The notes below the pieces were generated by a model. That model did no database searches and was not told where the DNA came from. It worked only from the letters and a program-made list of their open reading frames with translations. 64,000 nucleotides of DNA, taken from NCBI RefSeq assembly GCF_004114425.1, contig NZ_RDQF01000009.1, positions 1 through 64,000 of the forward strand. The letters are read 5' to 3'. A program made the position numbers and the translations under genes. This DNA comes from Bradyrhizobium vignae (GTDB lineage Bacteria > Pseudomonadota > Alphaproteobacteria > Rhizobiales > Xanthobacteraceae). Below, piece after piece: positions 56,078-63,034 of this stretch. Each line of letters opens with the position of its first letter. The first letter of the stretch is position 1.

Positions 56078-56944
56078 TCAGGCTGCCGTTAGCCGGCATT
56101 CGCCGCGATCGATCACCATGATTTGCCGCTCCGTCGCCCAGGCCCTGAACCTGATGACGTTGTCTTCCTCGAACATGTCGATCCGGATGGTGTCGCCGGG
56201 AAAGGCGGGCGCGACAAATCGCGCTGCCATCGCAGTGATCAGCTCGGGACGTCCCGGCGCGTAGCGCTTTAGGACGGCGCGGCAGGCGAGGCCCAGCGTG
56301 TTCAGGCCGTGCGAAATCGGGCGGTCGAGGCCGGCCTCGCGGGCAACTACCGGATCGGCGTGGATCGGCATGTAGTCCCGGCTGACAAGCCGATACAGCA
56401 AGGCGGCTTGGTGCGGCGTTCGATAGGTGATGCTGGCGCTGGGTGTTCCTTCGCTACCAATCGGTGCGATTGCGGCGGGCGGCAAACCGTAGTTGCCGCA
56501 GCCGCCGTCGCCGCGCAGGAACTCCGTCGCCCGAAGCGTGGCCAGCCGCTCGCCGCTCGTGGCGTCGAACAGCTCGGTATCGAAATAGAGGAGGGCGCCG
56601 CGCATCGGCCCTTTGTCTTCGATCGCGCTGACGCGATGCTCGGCGCGGATGGACGCGCTGACCGGAACCGGGTGGTGCAGCGTCAGGCGCTGCTCGCCGT
56701 GCAAGGCCTTGGTCCAGGCAATCCCCGTTTCGGGCTCGGCGATCCACAGCGGCGGCCAGCCGAGCGTCACGCTCATGCTGGGCACGGCGCGTTGATCGCG
56801 CCCTTCATACACGTAGAGCAATTCGTCCTCGTCGAGCGGATCGTCGCCCATGCCAAGGCCGACTGCGTAAAGGGCGCAATCGCGCCAGTCATAGGATTGG
56901 CAGATCGGCGCGAAGCGCCGGGCGACGACATGATCAAGGTCCAT
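56078..56944 (-). CDS. MaoC-family hydratase, PMFE hydratase-2 type (variant motif)
   Basis: The 288-residue double hot-dog protein is a paralogue of that at 31203, with shared blocks such as DWRDCALYAVGLGMGDDPLD-type openings (residues about 19-38) and LATLRATEFLRGDGGCG. The hydratase-2 signature reads YRLVSRDYMPIHADP instead of YRLSGDYNPIHADP. Catalytic Asp and His stay, but the Ser-Gly before Asp and the Asn after it are replaced. This may alter substrate fit or rate. It is divergent from the transporter operon, with two operator-like elements between. Confidence 0.88.
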   Translation of the reverse strand: MDLDHVVARRFAPICQSYDWRDCALYAVGLGMGDDPLDEDELLYVYEGRDQRAVPSMSVTLGWPPLWIAEPETGIAWTKALHGEQRLTLHHPVPVSASIRAEHRVSAIEDKGPMRGALLYFDTELFDATSGERLATLRATEFLRGDGGCGNYGLPPAAIAPIGSEGTPSASITYRTPHQAALLYRLVSRDYMPIHADPVVAREAGLDRPISHGLNTLGLACRAVLKRYAPGRPELITAMAARFVAPAFPGDTIRIDMFEEDNVIRFRAWATERQIMVIDRGECRLTAA

Positions 56945-57034
56945 ATGGGCCTCCAGGTAACGCTCGCGCGCCTCGGATGAGCGACGCAGTGCACGAGATG
57001 CCGCAGCGCCACGTCCCGATTTGGATTTGCGGTG

Positions 57035-57047
57035 AACACTAGTATAT
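57035..57047. promoter_or_regulatory. GTACAC-type operator, MaoC side
   Basis: AACACTAGTATAT matches the shared element at 10 of 13 positions. It lies 90 bp upstream of the MaoC start. Confidence 0.55.
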
Positions 57048-57049
57048 GA

Positions 57050-57062
57050 TAAACCAGTGTAC
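57050..57062. promoter_or_regulatory. GTACAC-type operator, transporter side
   Basis: TAAACCAGTGTAC matches the shared element at 11 of 13 positions. It starts 15 bp after the start of the neighbouring copy, about 1.5 helical turns. Confidence 0.6.
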
Positions 57063-57255
57063 TAATCGAGTGTCGAAGTCGAGATCGTCCGGCAGGACGG
57101 GGAAACGCTGAAGGCCGGCACGGAGCGCGATTGAAATCCGCTGCGGATGCCGAGCAATGGCAGGAGGGCCCTTTGCGAGGTCAAGCGTGCAGACTGGCGG
57201 CGCATCGGACGGCCACGTGCCGTCGCGGCATGCAACCAGGCAGGAGATCGCTGCC

Positions 57256-58113
57256 ATGATCGCGCTGCTGATCGCGAATTCGCTGGCGCTCGCCTCTCTG
57301 TTGATCATGCTGTCGAGCGGGCTCGCCTTGATTTACGGCCTGCGTGACGTCATCAATTTCGGCCACGGCGCGATCTATATGCTCGGCGCCTATCTCGGCT
57401 ACACGATTGCTCTTGTCGGCGGATTCTGGCTGGCGTTGCCGCTCGTTCCGGTCCTGTTGGCGCTGCTCGGAATCGCATTCGAATATCTGGCGCTGCGGCC
57501 ACTGCAGCGACGCTCACACATCGAAGTGGCGCTGGTCACCTTGGGCCTCGGTATCATTCTCGGCCAGATCATCATCTATTTCTACGGCGGCGAGGCGCGC
57601 AGCGTCGATGCTCCGAAAATCCTTTCCGGCTCCGTGACCATCCTGCAACTCTCCTACCCGGTCTATCGCCTCTTCCTGATCGTGATGGGCCTCGGCTCCT
57701 GCGCGCTGCTCGCCTTGTGGCTGCGTTGGACGTCGTCGGGACTGTATGTGCGCGCGGTTAGTCAGGATCCGTCGGTCGCGCGCATGATGGGCATCAATGC
57801 CGACCGCCTGAGCCTGCTCGTGACGAGTCTCAGCACGGCCTTCGCCGGCATCGCCGGTGTGCTGGCCGGACCCTATTTGTCGGTCGATCCGGGAATGGAC
57901 GTCGTGATGATCGTGAACTGCCTGATCATCGTCGTGATCGGCGGCACCGGCAGCATCGGCGGCGCAATCATTGCAGCCCTGCTATTCGGCTTCGTTCAGG
58001 TCGCGGGATCGGTGTTCCTGCCGAATCTCGCGGTGCTGGTGCCCTACATCCTGTTGATGGTCGTGCTGCTGATCGCGCCGGGTGGGATCGGACGCGGGAG
58101 GGTGCTGAGTTGA
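57256..58113 (+). CDS. livH: Branched-chain amino acid-type ABC transporter permease (LivH)
   Basis: The 285-residue inner-membrane protein has about eight hydrophobic segments and the LivH signatures SGLALIYGLRDVINFGHGAIYMLG near the start (residues about 17-40) and the EAA-type loop AVSQDPSVARMMGIN with GTGSIGG. It forms the channel with LivM. Start ATG 57256 follows CAGGAG; an upstream extension has no membrane character. It is first of a five-gene unit: livH, livM, livG, livF and a binding protein. Homologues in catabolic islands often carry aromatic or alicyclic acids. Confidence 0.93.
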   Translation: MIALLIANSLALASLLIMLSSGLALIYGLRDVINFGHGAIYMLGAYLGYTIALVGGFWLALPLVPVLLALLGIAFEYLALRPLQRRSHIEVALVTLGLGIILGQIIIYFYGGEARSVDAPKILSGSVTILQLSYPVYRLFLIVMGLGSCALLALWLRWTSSGLYVRAVSQDPSVARMMGINADRLSLLVTSLSTAFAGIAGVLAGPYLSVDPGMDVVMIVNCLIIVVIGGTGSIGGAIIAALLFGFVQVAGSVFLPNLAVLVPYILLMVVLLIAPGGIGRGRVLS

Positions 58114-59144
58114 GCAACGGCACAATGACTGACGACTTCCATGCATCTGCAACGGCGACATTCGGCGGATCGACGTCGCGGCTTTCGCTCGCGATTGTCG
58201 TCGGACTGATCGGGCTTGGCGCGGGTGCGGTCGTTCCGACCTGGCTTGCCAGCGATTTCGTGCTTCGGCTCGGCAGCGAAGGCCTCCTGCTGGGCTTGCT
58301 CGCGCTCAGCGTCGCCTTCCTGATGAACCAGGCTGGCCTCGTTGCGCTCGGCGTGGCCAGTATCTACGGCGGCGCCGGATATCTGTTTGCGATCGGCATG
58401 AGCGACTGGGGACTGACGCCGACAGCCGCGTTGTGCGTCGCGTTCCTAATCCTTCTCGTCTATGCCACTATGCTCGGTGCACTGATCGTCCGGACCAAGC
58501 CGCTCGCCTTCATGATGCTGACGCTCGCCGCCGGCGAGATGATCAGTCATGCCGTTCTGCTCGAGGGATTGCGCGACTATACCGGCGGCGCGGACGGACT
58601 GGTTGTTCGGACCAACGGAGCCGTTCTCGGCATCGACGCGGCTCGATTTGCCGATCCGGCGCAATTTTGGTCGCTAGCGTGGGGCGTGTCCGTCCTGATC
58701 GGACTGGCACTCTGGGCCATCGCACGTTCCCGTCTCGGCGCGGTGCTTCGCGCCATCAGGGAGAACGAGGAGCGCATGCGCTTTTCGGGCTTCAATACCT
58801 TCCTGCCCAGGCTGATCGGATATGTGCTCGTCAATATCGTGGCTGCGATCGCCGGCTTCCTACATGTGCTCAATGCCGGTTTCGTATCGCCGGAGAGCCT
58901 GGGGCTGTTCGTCAGCACCAATACACTGGTCGCTGCGCTGATCGGTGGCATCTCCGGTTCGCTCGGTCCGATTCTCGGCGGGCTGATCTTCTCCTTTGCG
59001 CAGGACGAGTTTGGCGCGCGTGGGCTCACGCAGCTTCTGACCGGCGTTGCGATCGTCGTGTTCATTGTCGTGTTCCCGCGTGGTGTCGTCGGCGGGCTAT
59101 CGGGCCTGTCGAAGCGGCTCGGCTGGCGGCGGGAGGCATCCTGA
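58110..59144 (+). CDS. livM: Branched-chain amino acid-type ABC transporter permease (LivM)
   Basis: The 344-residue membrane protein has a hydrophilic N-terminus of about 25 residues, then nine or so hydrophobic segments, and the LivM loop AIRENEERMRFSGFNTFLPRL with GGISGSLGPILGG. Its TTG start overlaps the livH stop (TTGA), indicating tight coupling. The stop leaves 1 bp before livG. Confidence 0.93.
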   Translation: MSNGTMTDDFHASATATFGGSTSRLSLAIVVGLIGLGAGAVVPTWLASDFVLRLGSEGLLLGLLALSVAFLMNQAGLVALGVASIYGGAGYLFAIGMSDWGLTPTAALCVAFLILLVYATMLGALIVRTKPLAFMMLTLAAGEMISHAVLLEGLRDYTGGADGLVVRTNGAVLGIDAARFADPAQFWSLAWGVSVLIGLALWAIARSRLGAVLRAIRENEERMRFSGFNTFLPRLIGYVLVNIVAAIAGFLHVLNAGFVSPESLGLFVSTNTLVAALIGGISGSLGPILGGLIFSFAQDEFGARGLTQLLTGVAIVVFIVVFPRGVVGGLSGLSKRLGWRREAS

Positions 59145-59145
59145 C

Positions 59146-59844
59146 ATGCTCACGATCGAAAAACTGTCGGTGAGCTATGGCTCGGTGCGGGCGTTGACCG
59201 ATGTCGATCTCGAGATCCGCGGTGATGGCCTGCTCCACGGCATCATCGGTCCGAATGGCGCAGGCAAGTCCACGCTGCTTGATGCGATCTGCGGCCGACG
59301 GCGTCCGACCTCCGGGCGAGTTCGGTATTGCGGCGAGGATATCACGCGGCATTCGGTCAGCTGGCGCCGTCGGCAAGGCATGGCGCGATCGTTCCAGCGC
59401 ACCAGTATCTTCCAGGATCTGACCGTGCACGAGCAGCTGCAGCTCGTTGCGCAACATCTCGGCGACGGCCGGGTCGGTGACGTCATCGAGGTCATGGATC
59501 TCGGCGGCTATCTCGACCAGAAAGCCGGGCGCATCGCCTATGGTGTGCAGCGACGGGTCGACGTCGCGCTGGCGCTGATCGGGCGTCCGCGTCTGCTCTT
59601 GATGGACGAGCCGGGCGCCGGTTTGTCGGCCACGGAGACGTTGCGCCTGTTCGAGCATGTGCGCGATCTCGTCCGCGAGCGCAGGATCGCGGCCGTCGTG
59701 GTCGAGCATGACGTCGAGGCGGTGTTCGCGTGCTGCGGCATGGTCACCGTGCTCGATCTCGGACGGCATCTTGCGACGGGGACGCCCGAAGCCATCCGTG
59801 CCGACCATCGCGTCGTCGCGGCGTATCTGGGGACCGCGGCATGA
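59146..59844 (+). CDS. livG: Branched-chain amino acid-type ABC transporter ATPase (LivG)
   Basis: The 232-residue ATPase has Walker A GPNGAGKST, the Q-loop region FQRTSIF, and Walker B LLLMDEPGAGLS. Its ABC signature is divergent, reading IAYGVQRRVDVALAL in place of LSGGQ; LivG proteins often read YGQQRRLE here, so this is a modest change. It energises uptake together with LivF on the cytoplasmic face. It lies between livM and livF. Confidence 0.93.
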   Translation: MLTIEKLSVSYGSVRALTDVDLEIRGDGLLHGIIGPNGAGKSTLLDAICGRRRPTSGRVRYCGEDITRHSVSWRRRQGMARSFQRTSIFQDLTVHEQLQLVAQHLGDGRVGDVIEVMDLGGYLDQKAGRIAYGVQRRVDVALALIGRPRLLLMDEPGAGLSATETLRLFEHVRDLVRERRIAAVVVEHDVEAVFACCGMVTVLDLGRHLATGTPEAIRADHRVVAAYLGTAA

Positions 59845-60536
59845 GCGCGCTGCGGATCCAATCGCTGTTCGCCGGCTATGGCGCCTCGACCGTGCTGCGC
59901 GGCATCGATCTGACGGTCGAAGAGGGCGAGTCGGTGGCCTTGGTCGGACGCAATGGCGCCGGCAAGTCGACGCTGCTACTTTCCGTCTTTCGCGAGACGA
60001 ATATCTTGTCCGGCGAGATCTGGGTTCGCGACCGCCGGATCGATGATCTGCCAGGCTATACGGCTGCCAAGCTCGGGGTAGCCATCGCACCGCAGGGACG
60101 GCGCATCCTGCCGAACTTGACCGTCAAGGAAAACCTGCTGCTGGGTCGATCGACCGGCAGGGCAGGGTACTGGACGCTGAAGACCATCTACGGGCTGTTT
60201 CCGGTGCTCAAGGAGTGCGCCGACCGGCTGGGCACGATGCTGAGTGGCGGCCAGCAACAGATGCTGGCGATCGGTCGCGCCTTGATGGCCAATCCGAGTC
60301 TCATTCTGCTCGATGAGCCTTCGGAAGGTCTTTCGCCTGTTCTGATCGATGGCCTTGTCGACACGCTCAACAAGATCCGCGGCGCCGGCACCGGCGTGCT
60401 CGTGGTCGAACAACATCTCAGCCTCGTCAAGCGTGCCACCGATCGGTTCGTCATCCTGGCAAAGGGCGAGGTTGTCGGTTCGGGCGCGATCGGCGCCATC
60501 AGCAAGCCGGAGAACCAGGCGCTCATGGCGCTCTAG
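59841..60536 (+). CDS. livF: Branched-chain amino acid-type ABC transporter ATPase (LivF)
   Basis: The 231-residue ATPase has Walker A GRNGAGKST, Q-loop IAPQGRRILPNLTV, the canonical signature LSGGQQQMLAIGRAL, Walker B LILLDEPSEGLSP and the H-loop VVEQH. Its ATG overlaps the livG stop (ATGA). The binding protein follows at 33 bp. Confidence 0.94.
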   Translation: MSALRIQSLFAGYGASTVLRGIDLTVEEGESVALVGRNGAGKSTLLLSVFRETNILSGEIWVRDRRIDDLPGYTAAKLGVAIAPQGRRILPNLTVKENLLLGRSTGRAGYWTLKTIYGLFPVLKECADRLGTMLSGGQQQMLAIGRALMANPSLILLDEPSEGLSPVLIDGLVDTLNKIRGAGTGVLVVEQHLSLVKRATDRFVILAKGEVVGSGAIGAISKPENQALMAL

Positions 60537-60569
60537 CGCAACATCAGCATAAACGTAGGAGGGAGGAAC

Positions 60570-61787
60570 ATGAAAAAATCATCCATGCGGTTGGCTTTCG
60601 GCATGCTGCGCGCGACGACCATCGGCGCAACGATGGGCGTTGCCGTCGCGACCACGGCTTTGGCCGAGGACACGGTAAAGATCGGCGTCCTCCTGATCGA
60701 TAGCGGACCGCTCGCCGGCCTGAAGGACACTCAGGTCAAGGCCGTCAACCTCGCGATCGAGCAGATCAACGCCGCCGGTGGCGCGGCGGGCAAGAAGCTG
60801 GAGGCGACCTTCATTTCCTATCCCGGTACGCCTGATACGGCGGTGGATGGCGCCACCCGCGCCGTCCAGAAGGAGGGGGCAATGTTCATCACCGGTATGG
60901 ACACGTCCGGTGTCACGCCTGCGCTTCAGGCCAAGCTTCCGGCGCTGAAAGCTCTGATGCTGGAGGTGATGGCCAATGCCGACGGGCTGACCGGGAAGAA
61001 TTGCTCGCCGAACTACTTTCGGGTCAATGCCAACGATTCCATGATCATGGGGACTTTCAGGGAATTCCTGAAGGATCAGGGCATCAAGAAATGGGACATT
61101 ATCGCGGTCGACTATGCCGCAGGACGTGACTCCGCGGACAAGTTCAAGGCGCTGGTGACCTCGCAGGGCGGAACGATCGGAAAGACCTTGTTCTCGCCAA
61201 ACGGGACGCCGGATTTCGGTGCCAAGATCTCGGAATTGGGTGCAGACCCGGCCGACGGCCTGTTCGTGACCATCTTCGGCAGCGACGCGATCAACCTCGC
61301 CAAGCAGCAGCAGCAGTTCGGGCTGTTCAAGAAGTACAAGATGGTGCTGGGAAACTCCTTCGTGATCCCGCAAACATTGCCGGCGCAGGGCGAGACCGTG
61401 CTCGGCGTCTATCAGAATATCGGATTCGTCGCCGGGTTCCCCGGCGCGCAGGCCGAAGCCTTCGTGAAGGCGTACAAGGAGAAATACAACGGCGAGCTTC
61501 CGCCCTACACCAGCGCCGATCAATACGCTGCCATTCAGCTGATTGCCGCCGGGCTTCAGAAAGCGAACTCGACCGACATCAACGCGGTGCGCGCCGCGCT
61601 GTCCGGCCTGAAAACCGAAACGGTTCTCGGTGATGTCGAGATACGTGCAGGTGACCATCAGACTGCGCGGCGGATGGCGATCAGCCAGATCGTCATGGGT
61701 CCGGAGGGCAAGCCGGTCTACCAGATCAAGAAAATCGAGCCGGGACAGGACATCATCCCGCCCGTCGACCCCGCCTGCAAGATGTGA
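60570..61787 (+). CDS. LivK-like substrate-binding protein of the livHMGF operon
   Basis: The 405-residue exported protein has a basic N-terminus, the signal core IGATMGVAVATTALA cut before EDTVKIGVLLIDSG, and the two-lobed Peripla_BP_6 body with LTGKNCSPNYFRVN and an ending rich in lysine. It is the only binding protein encoded with membrane and ATPase subunits, so it is the cognate one. The SCPN-containing region is shared with the module I protein at 16173, not with the YGPGV-type proteins. A GGAGGGAGG ribosome site precedes ATG 60570. It ends at a strong hairpin. Confidence 0.93.
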   Translation: MKKSSMRLAFGMLRATTIGATMGVAVATTALAEDTVKIGVLLIDSGPLAGLKDTQVKAVNLAIEQINAAGGAAGKKLEATFISYPGTPDTAVDGATRAVQKEGAMFITGMDTSGVTPALQAKLPALKALMLEVMANADGLTGKNCSPNYFRVNANDSMIMGTFREFLKDQGIKKWDIIAVDYAAGRDSADKFKALVTSQGGTIGKTLFSPNGTPDFGAKISELGADPADGLFVTIFGSDAINLAKQQQQFGLFKKYKMVLGNSFVIPQTLPAQGETVLGVYQNIGFVAGFPGAQAEAFVKAYKEKYNGELPPYTSADQYAAIQLIAAGLQKANSTDINAVRAALSGLKTETVLGDVEIRAGDHQTARRMAISQIVMGPEGKPVYQIKKIEPGQDIIPPVDPACKM

Positions 61788-61810
61788 CGCCCTGACGCCG
61801 CCGATCTCAT

Positions 61811-61846
61811 GTCGCTCGTGGAGTCGAAACCTATGCCACGAGCGAC
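61811..61846. terminator. Bidirectional terminator-like hairpin after the transporter operon
   Basis: GTCGCTCGTGG (61811-61821) pairs perfectly with CCACGAGCGAC (61836-61846) around a 14-base loop. The right arm lies inside the last codons of the convergent oxidoreductase gene. There is no long T-run, but position and stem strength suit termination from both sides. Confidence 0.55.
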
Positions 61847-62850
61847 ACCTTGCCAAACTGTGCCCCGGAGGCGAGACGAGTAAGGGCCGCAGGAGCGTCT
61901 GTCATCCTGAACGATGAGTCGATCACCGGCCGGACCAGGCCGCGATTGAACACATCGAGCAACTGGCGGAATTCCGCGATGCTGCCGCCGGTCGAGCCAT
62001 AGATTTCGAGCTGACGGATGAAAACCCGCTGCAGATCGGCCGGCGGGTTCGAACCGGTTGTGGCACCGCAGGTGACGAGCCGGCCGCCCCGCCGCAACGA
62101 CCGCAGCGATTCCCCCCAGCTCGCTTCGCCGACGCTGTCGATCACCATGTCGACACCGCCGCCGCTCATTTGCTGGATCGCGGGTGAGACCTTGTCGCTC
62201 CGATAGTTGACGCCGCCATCCGCTCCCATCGCGACGGCCCTGGCGATCTTCTCGTCGCTCGAGGAGGTGACAAAGACACGAGCGCCGACTAGCTTGGCGA
62301 GTTGCAGGCAAGCGACTGCGACGCCGCCACCGATGCCGACAATCATGACGCTTTCGCCGGGTTGCAGCGCGCGCTTGCCGAACAGCATCCGCCAGGCCGT
62401 GAGATGGCCGGTCATCAGGGCGCCCGCCGCCACCAGATCAGCATCATCGGGCAGGGGAAAGAAGCAACTGCTGGGCATCGCGACGTAGTCTGCGAAGCCG
62501 CCGTTGCGATGCTCGCCCATGATCTTGACGTTCTCGCATAGCGGCTGGTCGCCGGCCAGGCAGTAGCGGCACTTGCCGCAGAACGCCTCGGAGAAGGGCA
62601 CAGCCTTCATGCCCGGCTTCAAGCCGCTGCCGGGCGCTGCCTCGACGATCTCGCCGGCGGCTTCAACCCCCATCACCTGCGGCAGTGTGTGGGTGATGCC
62701 GCCGCCATTGTCGCGCATGTAGAGATCGACACGATTGACCGATGAGGCCGTGACCTTGAGCACGGACTCGCCCGCAGCCGGTGCCGGGTCGGGGAAATCG
62801 CGCCAGGTCACGCCATCCGGTCCGCGTCGCTCCAGCACTGCCGCCTTCAT
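61831..62850 (-). CDS. Medium-chain oxidoreductase with structural but not catalytic zinc site
   Basis: The 339-residue MDR has the four-cysteine structural lobe CGKCRYCLAGDQPLC. At the catalytic-zinc positions it reads VNRVDLYM and GVEAAGE where alcohol dehydrogenases have Cys and His. The nucleotide loop is VGIGGGVAVACLQLA, with DSVGEASW later. It therefore probably works as an enoyl or quinone-type reductase/dehydrogenase. The start ATG at 62850 follows GGGAGCGAGC. It is divergent from the second CoA ligase, with one operator-like element close to each start. Confidence 0.88.
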   Translation of the reverse strand: MKAAVLERRGPDGVTWRDFPDPAPAAGESVLKVTASSVNRVDLYMRDNGGGITHTLPQVMGVEAAGEIVEAAPGSGLKPGMKAVPFSEAFCGKCRYCLAGDQPLCENVKIMGEHRNGGFADYVAMPSSCFFPLPDDADLVAAGALMTGHLTAWRMLFGKRALQPGESVMIVGIGGGVAVACLQLAKLVGARVFVTSSSDEKIARAVAMGADGGVNYRSDKVSPAIQQMSGGGVDMVIDSVGEASWGESLRSLRRGGRLVTCGATTGSNPPADLQRVFIRQLEIYGSTGGSIAEFRQLLDVFNRGLVRPVIDSSFRMTDAPAALTRLASGAQFGKVSLVA

Positions 62851-62887
62851 GCTCGCTCCCTGTTTTCGGTCGCACCGTTGAAACTAA

Positions 62888-62900
62888 TGCACTAGCACAC
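62888..62900. promoter_or_regulatory. GTACAC-type operator, oxidoreductase side
   Basis: TGCACTAGCACAC matches the shared element at 9 of 13 positions and shares the central CACTAG with the best copies. It lies 37 bp upstream of the oxidoreductase start. Confidence 0.5.
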
Positions 62901-62975
62901 GGAACTTCGAGCGTACTCACCGCGCGAGATCACGTTTGCCGTCCAATTCAGTGTTGCAGTTCACTTCAGATATAA

Positions 62976-62988
62976 TACACTAGCGAAC
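62976..62988. promoter_or_regulatory. GTACAC-type operator, ligase side
   Basis: TACACTAGCGAAC matches the shared element at 11 of 13 positions. It lies 46 bp before the ligase start at 63035. Confidence 0.65.
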
Positions 62989-63034
62989 TAATATGCCGTC
63001 AAGTGCATCGATCTATCGTCATGGAGGCAACGTC

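Larger units (their letters stand above)
56945..57255. other. 311-bp divergent promoter region
   Basis: This gap separates the MaoC gene from livH. It holds two GTACAC-type elements close together (57035 and 57050) and about 190 bp without any other recognisable signal before livH. A frame starting at 57157 extends livH upstream but lacks membrane or conserved sequence, so it is treated as leader DNA. Confidence 0.6.
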
